DNA of 46,237 bases, taken from NCBI GenBank assembly GCA_025998595.1, contig BNWE01000002.1, positions 1 to 46,237 on the forward strand. Direction: 5' to 3'. The DNA comes from Alphaproteobacteria bacterium. GTDB taxonomy: Bacteria > Pseudomonadota > Alphaproteobacteria > UBA3830. The position numbers and the translations under genes were made by a program. Positions 1 to 7,454 of this stretch are shown piece after piece; the first letter of the stretch is position 1, and each line of letters starts with the position of its first letter. The notes beneath the pieces were generated by a model. That model was given only the letters and a program-made list of their open reading frames with translations. It was not told where the DNA came from and searched no databases.

Positions 1-25
1 ATTTTTTAGCATTTTCTGCAAAAGC

Positions 26-51
26 ATAGACTCCCTAATTAGGTAGTCTAT
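26..51. repeat. 26-bp near-perfect palindrome
   Basis: The sequence reads ATAGACT, then CCTAATTAGG with one mismatch pair, then AGTCTAT, so it is its own reverse complement apart from one base pair. It lies at the window edge with no gene beside it. It could be a protein-binding dyad or part of a dispersed repeat; nothing in the sequence decides. Confidence 0.5.
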
Positions 52-83
52 CCTCAAACAAAAAAGGTTGAAGTTTCAGGAAT

Positions 84-124
84 AAGTAGCACAGACGACC
101 TAATTTTGAGCGGAGTTAGCGATT
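84..124 (+). repeat. Dispersed repeat, copy near window start
   Basis: The stretch GTAGC-CAGAC-ACCTAATTTTG followed by GGAGTTAGCG is shared, with a few substitutions, with 7404-7441 downstream of mvaD. At 7342-7353 a reverse-complement form of the end (CGCTAACTCC) also occurs, so the full unit probably has inverted ends. No coding potential is apparent. Confidence 0.45.
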
Positions 125-213
125 AACCATGTTCATTAATAGGTTTTTGCCACTTTTTGACAATGGAGTTTGAGATGCTGCAGGGCGCAAAAATTTAAAT
201 GTGAACATGGTTA
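124..213 (+). repeat. 90-bp repeat with terminal inverted repeats, copy 1
   Basis: The unit begins TAACCATGTTCA and ends TGAACATGGTTA, so its ends are inverted repeats. A second copy of the same length lies in reverse orientation at 34449-34538, and the interior (GTTTTTGCCACTTTTTGACA, then GGAGTTTGAGA) is conserved between them with scattered substitutions. It carries no open frame. It looks like a miniature non-autonomous element or a structured intergenic repeat. The terminal inverted repeats and equal length of the two copies are seen directly; mobility is inferred. Confidence 0.75.
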
Positions 214-222
214 TTGATTTAA

Positions 223-460
223 ATAGATTTTAGCCATTCTTTCTCTGCTTTCAAGCGCTTTTAATCCATTATTCGCGTTTATAGTAGCAGTGGAAGAACG
301 CGAAAAAGTTGTGTGTTTTTAGAAGATGTTCATATCAAAAACACAAACAGCAGGTATTCAGACTACGTGTATTGAAGATAAGCTGGCATATACATTTCCG
401 TTGATAGCAATTAATGGATTAAAAGCGCTTGAAAGCAGAGAAAGAATGGCTAAAATCTAT
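223..460. repeat. Perfect 49-bp inverted repeat around a 140-bp core
   Basis: The arm at 223-271 is the exact reverse complement of the arm at 412-460. Two smaller hairpins lie in the core: TTCGCGTT pairing with AACGCGAA (about 272-299) and GTGTTTTT pairing with AAAAACAC (about 312-344). The right arm ends 20 bp from the stop of the minus-strand CorC-like gene, so that gene's transcript would run into this structure. It may be a MITE-like element, a structured 3' UTR, or a non-coding RNA. Confidence 0.7.
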
Positions 461-479
461 GCAAGACTGGTGCAGCCAT

Positions 480-1760
480 CTACGATGTTTCATTGGTGGT
501 AGTTGATACGGGAGTGATTTTTACTAATCCAATCTGATTCCTCTGTCTTCTAAGGATTTCGATTTTAAAATTAGACAACACATATGTCTGTCCCACATCT
601 GGTATTTTTCTCAATTCGTGCATGACGTAGCCTGCTATGGTGGCGGCGTCATCTTCTGGAAGACTCCAGTCGAACTGCCTATTTATATCGCGAATTGGAG
701 TCGATCCATCTGCAATTACTCCCCCATCGGGTTGTATGCGCATACCGGAGGAAGCAGTGTTATCGTCGTATTCGTCAATGATTTCTCCAACGATTTCCTC
801 CAGAATATCTTCCAGAGTAATGCATCCCATGAGATCGCCATATTCATCCACCACCAGCGCAAAATGCTCTCTTTTCTTCCGAAAATTCTGCAATTGATCT
901 AGTAAATGCGTCGTTTCCGGAATGAACCACGGCTGAGACAGCAATCCATTTATCTTTATTTGCTCCACATTTCCGTTTTCCGTCTGGAGAGCCCTAAAAA
1001 ATGTTTTTGTCTTTAGAATTCCTATGATGTTTTCCGGATTATCCTTCCAGAGAGGTACCCTCGAAAACGAGCAACTCATTAGCTCCTCAGCGATTTTTTC
1101 TATTGGAAGCAATGCATTGATGGTTTTCAGATTTTTCCTATGGACCATGATGTGGCTCACAGTCACTTCCTCCAGATCAAGAATACTCTTGAGCATTATT
1201 TTTTTCTGGGCTTCGTCTTCATCTCCACCGGATTCATGCATTTCGATGGCGCCGCGCAATTCTTCGTCAGATTTATTGGGAGATTTAGCGCTGATATTCA
1301 CTCCGAGAAGTTTCAGAGATGATCTTGCCAGCCACTCCAGCACAAACACAGGCCATCTCATGATTTTTACGATGCTTTTAACAAATGGCGCCACAAACAG
1401 AGCATATTTCGACGTGAATTGTATGGCCAGCATCTTGGGAAAGATCTCGGCATATATAGCCGAGACTACGACAACAATAGACTGCAGCATGGTGGGATGT
1501 GATATATATTTTAATGAAAACCACGTGCTTATCATCGGAATAGACTGTAAGAGCAGCAGATTGATAACAAGCATCGTCCCTATGCAAGTGGACATTTTCT
1601 CACGCAGAGATATGACTCTCTTCGCTCGCTCATCTCCTTTTTTCGCAAGATGATACATGTGGGCTTTGGATGCGCCAGTAATAGCCGTTTCAGCTCCAGA
1701 TATAAAACCAGCTATGGCAATCAGCAAAAAAATCACCACAACAAAAATAACGTAAATCAT
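480..1760 (-). CDS. CNNM/CBS-domain transporter-like protein (CorC/HlyC family)
   Basis: A 426-residue inner-membrane protein of the hemolysin C/CorC/CNNM type, a family linked to magnesium or cobalt homeostasis; the substrate here is not known. The N-terminal third (about 1-150) is a CNNM domain with a hydrophobic first helix and the family's small-residue motif AGFISGAETA. Two CBS domains follow (about 205-325), including the typical stretch ALVVDEYGDLMGCITLEDIL. A CorC_HlyC domain closes the protein (about 340-415), with EDDAATIAGYVMHEL. Length and domain order are complete for the family. The gene stands alone, with repeats on both sides and a 49-bp inverted repeat just past its stop. Annotations as 'hemolysin' rest on an old name; I see no evidence of haemolytic activity. 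Confidence 0.9.
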   Translation of the reverse strand: MIYVIFVVVIFLLIAIAGFISGAETAITGASKAHMYHLAKKGDERAKRVISLREKMSTCIGTMLVINLLLLQSIPMISTWFSLKYISHPTMLQSIVVVVSAIYAEIFPKMLAIQFTSKYALFVAPFVKSIVKIMRWPVFVLEWLARSSLKLLGVNISAKSPNKSDEELRGAIEMHESGGDEDEAQKKIMLKSILDLEEVTVSHIMVHRKNLKTINALLPIEKIAEELMSCSFSRVPLWKDNPENIIGILKTKTFFRALQTENGNVEQIKINGLLSQPWFIPETTHLLDQLQNFRKKREHFALVVDEYGDLMGCITLEDILEEIVGEIIDEYDDNTASSGMRIQPDGGVIADGSTPIRDINRQFDWSLPEDDAATIAGYVMHELRKIPDVGQTYVLSNFKIEILRRQRNQIGLVKITPVSTTTNETS

Positions 1761-1944
1761 AAAAACCTTACCATATAAATTTTATAGGGATTATTTGCGA
1801 GCATCTATGTATTCTTTTCCACATCTGACCATCTGAAGTTATTATAATTTTATAAACGAATGCGGTAAAGATAGTTGATCCACAAAAGATGGCTCTGCCA
1901 CGAAAAAAATCAATCCATGTTTGAAATATACCCAAATCAAGCAG

Positions 1945-2052
1945 GGCTATTTCCTAGAGATTCAGCGTAATCGTGAGAGCTTCTTTTGGAGCCATGGATC
2001 CCTACGTCGCTCCGCTCCTCTGGATGACGGTAATTTCAGAGTTTCTCGTCAT
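1945..2052 (+). repeat. Dispersed repeat (GGCTATTTCCTAGAG...CTCGTCAT), copy 1
   Basis: This block matches, in reverse orientation, 20931-21038 and its duplicate 26254-26361. Landmarks are GGCTATTTCCTAGAG, GCTTCTTTTG-AGCC, CGTCGCT-CGCTC-TCTGGATGACGGTAATTT and AGAGTTTCTCGTCAT. Partial copies lie inside hscB (31155-31215) and on either side of the IS110 element (about 34575-34614 and 36931-36960). The core TGGATGACGG...TCGTCAT forms a dyad. The copy stops exactly where IS110-end sequence begins. Confidence 0.75.
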
Positions 2053-2090
2053 CTACCATGTTGTGGGATGGAGTCAAGCGTTTTTTGAAT
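2053..2090 (+). mobile_element. Relic of an IS110-type element end
   Basis: Starting directly after CGTCAT, 38 bp match the transposase-3'-end terminus of the IS110 element at 34615-34653 with a few differences (CTACCATGTT, then GGAGTCAAGCG, then a T-run and GAAT). The junction with the dispersed repeat is at the same base in both places. The rest of the element is not recognisable beyond 2090, so this is a solo end left by deletion or recombination. Confidence 0.6.
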
Positions 2091-2294
2091 CTCTATGGGA
2101 GTTTGATTCCACGCCGCTTACGGCCGGGATCCTTTATCAAAATGTTTGTGAACAACAAATACGCAAAAATACTGCAAGCACTGACGACAAAAAATTCCAA
2201 CAGAGGAAGATTGCGCAACAGGTCCAATATTTTTGCGAAGAAAAAACAATTATGTCCAATACCCAATTCGTGGTCGTTTTTGGAGCTTTTGCTG

Positions 2295-4481
2295 TTAGAA
2301 AAAGGCGTCTCCCGGAGTAGTCAAAGCATTAACCTCATTCGACATTTTTACCATTTTCATTAGCGCCTGTCTGAGTGACATATGCGGAATTATCCACTCA
2401 TATTTAAACATATTATGTCCACATGCCTGATACAATATACCAAAAAATTCTGGATTCATACGAAACATTTCTACTGGTTCAAGGCTATTAATCAACTGCA
2501 AACATTCTTTTTCAAATTCGTTTTCTGGTTTCAAAATCTTTGATGGAAGGCTGCTATAAATAGACCGCGGAGGAAGTCCTTTTTCTGCTGATAAAGCAAA
2601 GTCACTCAATAGGTTTATGTACAGCGTATCATCAACAGTCATCAATCCAAGTACCTGTAAAAATTCCATTAAATCTTTATATAAATCTTTAGCAGTTTGT
2701 TCTGGAGTTAATCCAGACAGTTCGTGGGCGACACGTTTTATTGATTCCTCCATGTTTTTTGGGCGTTGACCTGCAATGCCTCCAATAATGGGATAATATT
2801 TATACATTTCCTTTATGAAAGCATCAACGTGTTTCTCTGGAATTTTTCTAAGAATATCAGCATTTCTTCGAACAGCTTTCCAATCGATATCCTTTCCAAA
2901 TAAGTTTGATGCAACTTTCATTGTGAGCGAATCTGCGGTTAGTAACTCCGCTGCTGCATTTGCGAGTTCACCAGATATCGTGTGCCCACATTCATGAAAC
3001 AAAACGTATATCAATTGCATCGCGTATGAAAATAAGCCTACTTTTGATTCGATTGTTGTCTGATGAAAAAAACACGATTGATATTCCGGCTTTAAATCGT
3101 AATTCATCTTAATGCGATTGTACTCCGAATAACAATTATTTCCGGAATAACGTGAAAAGCTCATCTGACGAGATGTATATTTTCTCGAATCATACTCTAT
3201 TTTGTCACCAAGTCTTGGAGACGATTTACTCCAGGCAATCAGACTCAAAATGAGATTTCGATAAGTGCGACTAAGCTGAGCTCCGTTAAGTAAATCGTTT
3301 TTTATTCGTTCCTTTAGAAAAACATCCTCTGAAACTTTTATCGGTATCTCTCCTCTGAATGTGCTTTTTGATACAAACTTCTTGATTTGCCTATTGATAC
3401 TCTTAGACGAATTCGCCAGTCTAAGCAGCCTATCACTGCGTTTAGCTGGAAGTTTCATGGCTGATATAAGAGTCCTAGCATCGATAAATCTAACTTTATT
3501 TATTGGCACTCCGTTTTTATTCAGTAATGCTATTAATCTTCGTGATGCATTTTTTTCCCAATGTTTTTCTGGATCGCGAGATGTTTCATAAATCTCATCA
3601 GATATCATAGGAGCCAATTGAGACTCTAATTCTTGAAGATGTTGTGTCTTATCTTGTTTGCTTGGCATTAATGGAGCAGGATCGTAATAACTCTTGTTGG
3701 AATCATAAGTATAATCTTCTCGCTCCTTTTTATACTTTGTATATCTTTCTAAAAGTTCAGGGGTGTCTTTTAGCAGTTCAGAGACATTGTCGGAAATTCT
3801 GTACGATTTGTCGTTTTCAGATATTTGGTTGTCTCCATTGGACGATAAAACGCGCCATTTAAAAAAGTTCCAGTCGCGATCGTTTTTAAAATATTCATCA
3901 ATTTCAGTTATTACTTGTTTGTGATATAAAGATAAGGAATTGCGCATTTCCGAATACTTTTCCAGAAGAAGTGTGTTGCTTTCCATTATGTCTTTTAAGT
4001 AAACTGTTTGTGGCTCCATTGAATAAACATCTTGCTGATCCGAGTCCGGCCCATATCCATGCGAAAACACAAATATCCCCTCTGAAGAAAGACTTCTATT
4101 TTTAAAGAATTTCCATTTCGGATCATTGCCACATTCTGTATCCATAAGATCTATGAAGGGTTTAAATATTTTTGCTTCTCCAACTTCAATTTCCGAGATA
4201 GTTAGTTTGCAAATTGTACATCTTGTTAAAAGATCTTTTAAACCGATACACTGGCAACAATCCAGATTGTATTCGCTATATAATAGTTCATTCTCACCAA
4301 CTGCTTTCTCAATATCTTTAAAAAGCTGCTCTCTTTCGACATCAAGAGCCTTACTTTTTTCTTGCAGTCTTGAAGATACTGACTTTTTCGAATCGTGATA
4401 CTCATTTAAAACATTCTGAATATCCATTCCATTTACGACGGAACTATGTAGAATTATCAATGTAGCTAAGTGTTTTTTCAT
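2295..4481 (-). CDS. Exported putative zinc metallopeptidase (HECGH motif)
   Basis: I do not recognise this 728-residue protein as a named family. It starts with a likely signal peptide (about 1-18, MKKHLATLIILHSS) behind a GGAAACGGAG ribosome-binding site. A zincin motif HECGH lies at about residues 496-500, in a hydrophobic helix, followed by ELANAAAELLTADSL; the HExxH-then-AAELL pattern recalls ImmA/IrrE-like (M78) or gluzincin peptidases. The N-terminal half holds two related units: W-x-FFK-x-R-x-LSS-x-G occurs near residues 123-134 and 204-215, each followed by a similar helical stretch. Cysteines C75/C76/C78 and C88/C91 could form a zinc knuckle. Being exported, it may act in the periplasm or on a host, which is inference. 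Alternative: a degenerate, non-catalytic zincin fold. Confidence 0.6.
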   Translation of the reverse strand: MKKHLATLIILHSSVVNGMDIQNVLNEYHDSKKSVSSRLQEKSKALDVEREQLFKDIEKAVGENELLYSEYNLDCCQCIGLKDLLTRCTICKLTISEIEVGEAKIFKPFIDLMDTECGNDPKWKFFKNRSLSSEGIFVFSHGYGPDSDQQDVYSMEPQTVYLKDIMESNTLLLEKYSEMRNSLSLYHKQVITEIDEYFKNDRDWNFFKWRVLSSNGDNQISENDKSYRISDNVSELLKDTPELLERYTKYKKEREDYTYDSNKSYYDPAPLMPSKQDKTQHLQELESQLAPMISDEIYETSRDPEKHWEKNASRRLIALLNKNGVPINKVRFIDARTLISAMKLPAKRSDRLLRLANSSKSINRQIKKFVSKSTFRGEIPIKVSEDVFLKERIKNDLLNGAQLSRTYRNLILSLIAWSKSSPRLGDKIEYDSRKYTSRQMSFSRYSGNNCYSEYNRIKMNYDLKPEYQSCFFHQTTIESKVGLFSYAMQLIYVLFHECGHTISGELANAAAELLTADSLTMKVASNLFGKDIDWKAVRRNADILRKIPEKHVDAFIKEMYKYYPIIGGIAGQRPKNMEESIKRVAHELSGLTPEQTAKDLYKDLMEFLQVLGLMTVDDTLYINLLSDFALSAEKGLPPRSIYSSLPSKILKPENEFEKECLQLINSLEPVEMFRMNPEFFGILYQACGHNMFKYEWIIPHMSLRQALMKMVKMSNEVNALTTPGDAFF

Positions 4482-4635
4482 GACGCTCCGTTTCCTTGTT
4501 CTAAATTTTTTTAACTAAAATACAAAATTTCGAAACACAAAAACTACTGAAGACTAACTAGACGAAATCTGCAAATTAATATATAGCTAATATGAGCAAA
4601 AGGCAACTGAAAAATTCCATTTTTTTGTTCGCTTC

Positions 4636-4665
4636 TTGAGCCGACTATGATATCATACCTAATAT
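4636..4665 (+). promoter_or_regulatory. Candidate promoter of the rpn remnant
   Basis: TTGAGC at 4636-4641 and TAATAT at 4660-4665 are separated by 18 bp and lie about 33 bp before the start codon. Part of the following leader (GTAAATTATTG) is also found upstream of the intact rpn gene at about 29527-29537, so the two loci share their 5' flank as well as coding sequence. Confidence 0.4.
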
Positions 4666-4697
4666 ATGGCGATGCGTAAATTATTGGAGATTTTTGA

Positions 4698-5113
4698 ATG
4701 GATTCAGCTACAAAAGATGTGTTGTTTAAATTGGTCTTTGGCGATGAGCGTAACAAGAAAATGCTTATTCATCTGTTGAATTGCATCATCGATTCAAAAA
4801 ATACCCCCATAGATTGCATTGATATAAGGAAAAGCGAATTAACTCCCGAATATATGGAGGGAAAAGAAGTACGTCTGGATGTGCTTGCCAAAGCGTCCGA
4901 CAAGCGCTGTGTAAATTTGGATATGATTACGCAAGAAATCTACGTTTAAAACGTCGTAACGTTCGGATGCCTGAAGAGAAATGTAAAGCAGAAGGTATCG
5001 CTGAAAAAGCAAAAGAGACAGCTTTAAAGTTGTTGTCCAAAGGAATGGACGTAGCAGATATTGCGGAACTAATAGGTCTTTCAGCTGCTCAAATCAAGGA
5101 CTTACAAAAATAA
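4698..5113 (+). pseudogene. Remnant of Rpn-family PD-(D/E)XK nuclease gene
   Basis: The first 75 or so codons (from ATG 4698) match the N-terminus of the intact Rpn protein at 29549, including KKMLIHLLN and GKEVRLD. After the sequence corresponding to NVEIQ (here NLDM) similarity stops and the frame closes at 4949. In another frame, 4967-5113 encodes a tail (GIAEKAKETALKLLSKGMDV, then IAELIGLSAAQI) typical of Rpn C-termini, where a helix-turn-helix-like segment is preceded by G/E/K repeats. About 180 middle codons are therefore deleted and the catalytic Glu/Gln region is gone. Rpn proteins are recombination-promoting nucleases related to transposase_31. The remnant's tail stops 1 bp before the abcF start. 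Confidence 0.75.
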
Positions 5114-5114
5114 T

Positions 5115-6686
5115 ATGATTACTTTACAAGACATAAGTTTCAGTATCGCTGGAAAGTTGATTTTGGACGGAGTCGATCTGCATTTGAGCGGTCGACAGCA
5201 CGTTGGCCTTGTGGGACGCAATGGCAGTGGGAAATCTACGCTTTTCAAAATCATGGAAAATATACTGGAGCACGACAGCGGCAAAATCCAGAAGGAGCGC
5301 GGCAAGACGATTCTATCCATTAAGCAGGAAATGCCGGACGGAAATCTAACGCCGCGGGAGTTTCTGCTGTCGCAGGACGTATTGCGCGTAAAATTAATGA
5401 ATCAGCTGGAGAACTGTCATGATAATCCGGAATTAATGGGAGAAATCTACGATCAACTGATAAGCATGAAGGCTTTTGACGCAGAATCGAGAGCTGCCGT
5501 TGTACTAAATGGACTTGGTTTCAGCGAAGAGGCCCAGAATCTTCCGTTGAGTAGTTTTTCCGGCGGTTTTCGCATGAGAGTGGCGTTGGGAGCTATTTTA
5601 TTTCAGGAACCGGATTTACTTCTGCTGGACGAGCCCACCAATCACCTTGATTTGGAAACCACCGATTGGCTGAAAGACTTTCTAAACTCCTATCCAAAGA
5701 GTTTCATTTTGATATCCCATGATCGAGATTTCCTGAACGACGCCGTCGATGCTATTTTGCATTTAAAAAACAAGAAACTGACCAGATATAATGGAAACTT
5801 CGATACGTTCATTGAGAACTACACTCTGAAGCAGAAGAACATCGAAGAATACAACGCCAAAATGGAATCCAAGCGAAAGCACATGATGTCGTTTGTGGAA
5901 CGTTTCCAGGCCAAAGCCACAAAAGCGAGACAGGCCCAGAGTCGTCTGAAAGCCATCTCGAAGATGAAGTTTCTTCCGGTGGAGCCGGACGATCATACGA
6001 TTGAGTTCAATTTCCCAGATCCGGAGACGGTTCTTACGTCGAATATATTGTCATACGACAAGATATCTCTGGGATACGGAGACAAGGTCGTTCTGAAAAA
6101 CGTATCCGGATCCATAATGGGAGAAGACAGAATCGCCATAGTCGGCTCCAACGGAAACGGGAAAACGACATTTGCAAAATTCCTGGCGGGAGAGCTAAAG
6201 CAGAAAAAAGGCGTACGAGAGGCCAACGGGAAATTGAAAGTTGGTTTCTACAAGCAGGATCTCTTCGAAAAATTAAGCATAAGCAAGACTCTCTATGACT
6301 TTGTAAAGGACATGATGCCCAGCGCAATCGATAAACACATACGATCGCATTTGGGACGATTTGGTTTTTCCGGAGACAAGGTGTTTCAATTGATCGGAGA
6401 ACTTTCCGGAGGAGAACGGGCACGGCTCGTTTTCGCAACGCTCACCATAGAAGCTCCAAACCTGCTGATACTGGACGAGCCCACGAACCATCTGGACATC
6501 GAAATGCGCGAATCATTGATATCGTCACTCACGTCCTACAAGGGAGCCATAATTCTTATAACTCACGACCGTCATTTTCTCAACCGAGTGGCGAATTCTA
6601 TTTTCGTTGTGGCCAACAATTCCGTAGAGCAATTCAACGGTGACGTCGACCAATACGAAAGAGTTGTGCAATCAAGGAGACGGTGA
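5115..6686 (+). CDS. ABC-F family ATP-binding protein
   Basis: A 523-residue soluble protein with two ABC ATPase domains and no membrane segment, the arrangement of ABC-F proteins that act on ribosomes (EttA, Uup, YheS types). Domain 1 has Walker A GRNGSGKST (about 34-42), signature LSSFSGG and Walker B LLLLDEPTNHLD (about 170). The arm/linker is Lys/Gln rich (ERFQAKATKARQAQSR). Domain 2 has Walker A GSNGNGKTT (about 344-352), signature LSGGERAR and Walker B LLILDEPTNHLD. The layout is closest to YheS/Uup, without the long Uup C-terminal coiled coil. ATG 5115 follows the rpn remnant by 1 bp. The last 28 bp recur at 7295-7322 beyond the ankyrin gene. Confidence 0.92.
   Translation: MITLQDISFSIAGKLILDGVDLHLSGRQHVGLVGRNGSGKSTLFKIMENILEHDSGKIQKERGKTILSIKQEMPDGNLTPREFLLSQDVLRVKLMNQLENCHDNPELMGEIYDQLISMKAFDAESRAAVVLNGLGFSEEAQNLPLSSFSGGFRMRVALGAILFQEPDLLLLDEPTNHLDLETTDWLKDFLNSYPKSFILISHDRDFLNDAVDAILHLKNKKLTRYNGNFDTFIENYTLKQKNIEEYNAKMESKRKHMMSFVERFQAKATKARQAQSRLKAISKMKFLPVEPDDHTIEFNFPDPETVLTSNILSYDKISLGYGDKVVLKNVSGSIMGEDRIAIVGSNGNGKTTFAKFLAGELKQKKGVREANGKLKVGFYKQDLFEKLSISKTLYDFVKDMMPSAIDKHIRSHLGRFGFSGDKVFQLIGELSGGERARLVFATLTIEAPNLLILDEPTNHLDIEMRESLISSLTSYKGAIILITHDRHFLNRVANSIFVVANNSVEQFNGDVDQYERVVQSRRR
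6655..6682 (+). repeat. 28-bp direct repeat, end of abcF (copy 1)
   Basis: ACGAAAGAGTTGTGCAATC and the following AAGGAGACG encode the last residues of the ABC-F protein. The same 28 bp recur at 7295-7322 past the ankyrin gene. Upstream of the perfect match the similarity continues codon by codon (V-D-Q-Y-E-R here, V-D-Q-H-E-R in the other copy). Confidence 0.8.
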
Positions 6687-6715
6687 TGATGGTTAAATTT
6701 TTTCATAAGAAGTTA

Positions 6716-6744
6716 TTGACAATCACCATGACAACAACTATGAT
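6716..6744 (+). promoter_or_regulatory. Strong sigma-70-type promoter of the ankyrin gene
   Basis: TTGACA (6716-6721), a 17-bp spacer and TATGAT (6739-6744) form a near-consensus promoter. The start codon at 6774 is about 23 bases past the expected transcription start, with GGAG in between. Confidence 0.75.
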
Positions 6745-6773
6745 ACGCCTATGTTTTTAGATGGAGTTACATT

Positions 6774-7229
6774 ATGAAGAAAATTATATTCGCGCTATCA
6801 ATGATGATTGCTGCGTTGTCGAATGTTGCGGCAGTAGATGCGACACATGGGTATAGTGCGGCTTTTAGTCATGCGGTTATGACAGGCAATATTGGTTTTG
6901 TCAATCATCGCCTGGATGAAGGAGCTAATGTGAATGCAACGAATGGACTGGGTGGGACATATTTGCATACGGCAGCCGCTGCTGGCAATGGTGAAATGGT
7001 CAATCTTCTTCTAGATAAAGGTGCAAATGTGAATGCAGTAAATGTCGGAAATAGCACGCCTTTGCATACAGCGGTACTATGTGGCGATGCTAACATTGTT
7101 CAAATTCTCTTGAGTAGAGGAGCAAATGCAAATATAATGAACGCAAGCGACAGAACGCCTTTATATTATGCAGGCGTGAATGCGCATGCTGAGATTGTTG
7201 CACTTCTCGTGCCAGTAACAAACAATTAA
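6774..7229 (+). CDS. Exported small ankyrin-repeat protein
   Basis: A 151-residue protein with a clear signal peptide (MKKIIFALSMMIAALSNVAA, cut after about residue 20) followed only by ankyrin repeats: a partial one at about 26-54 and three fuller ones at about 58-87, 91-120 and 124-151 (motifs such as TYLHTAAAAGNGEMVNLLLD and TPLHTAVLCGDANIVQILLS). Ankyrin repeats bind proteins, and secreted ones are frequent in intracellular bacteria as possible host-directed factors; that role is inference here. The gene has its own near-consensus promoter, a GGAG site before ATG and a terminator, and the whole cassette is bracketed by copies of the abcF 3' end, which suggests later insertion. Confidence 0.85.
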   Translation: MKKIIFALSMMIAALSNVAAVDATHGYSAAFSHAVMTGNIGFVNHRLDEGANVNATNGLGGTYLHTAAAAGNGEMVNLLLDKGANVNAVNVGNSTPLHTAVLCGDANIVQILLSRGANANIMNASDRTPLYYAGVNAHAEIVALLVPVTNN

Positions 7230-7249
7230 TCCTGAAGTCCATTAAAAAT

Positions 7250-7284
7250 AGAGCGACGGTTTATTTTGCTGTCGCTCTTTTTTT
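7250..7284. terminator. Bidirectional rho-independent terminator
   Basis: AGAGCGAC (7250-7257) pairs with GTCGCTCT (7271-7278), followed by a T-run. The complementary strand also ends in T-rich sequence, so it can serve both the plus-strand ankyrin gene and the minus-strand operon ending with mvaD. Confidence 0.8.
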
Positions 7285-7294
7285 GTCGATCAGC

Positions 7295-7322
7295 ACGAAA
7301 GAGTTGTGCAATCAAGGAGACG
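7295..7322 (+). repeat. 28-bp direct repeat, orphan end of abcF (copy 2)
   Basis: Identical to 6655-6682. Preceding bases GTCGATCAGC differ from GTCGACCAAT in copy 1 mainly at third codon positions (V-D-Q-H against V-D-Q-Y), and the frame closes with TAA. This looks like the 3' end of a related abcF allele left downstream of the inserted ankyrin cassette. Confidence 0.8.
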
Positions 7323-7403
7323 ATAATGGTCAGGGCCGTTTAATCGCTAACTCCACTGGAGAGGTCTATTCTTTGGTGAGGAATGCTGGTAACTCAAGAA
7401 AAA

Positions 7404-7441
7404 GTAGCGTAGACAACCTAATTTTGTAGAGATAGGATTAG
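7404..7441 (+). repeat. Dispersed repeat, copy downstream of mvaD
   Basis: GTAGC-TAGAC-ACCTAATTTTG followed by GGATTAGCG matches 84-124. CGCTAACTCC at 7344-7353 is an inverted counterpart of the end, giving a roughly 100-bp unit with inverted termini. It abuts the truncated 3' end of mvaD and may have replaced the gene's last codons. Confidence 0.45.
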
Positions 7442-7454
7442 CGCTCGTGTCGCG

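Larger units (their letters stand above)
1761..2294. other. Intergenic region of repeats and gene debris
   Basis: This 534-bp gap holds the upstream region of the minus-strand CorC-like gene (about 1761-1940), a copy of a roughly 110-bp dispersed repeat (1945-2052), a 38-bp IS110-end relic (2053-2090) and about 200 bp of unassigned sequence. Open frames on the plus strand run through it but start inside the repeat and resemble nothing I recognise, so I do not call a gene. Confidence 0.6.

Noticed and set aside
1973..2363. Plus-strand open frames between the CorC-like gene and the metallopeptidase
   Set aside because: They begin inside a dispersed repeat, cross the IS110 relic and match nothing; one runs into the opposite-strand metallopeptidase gene.
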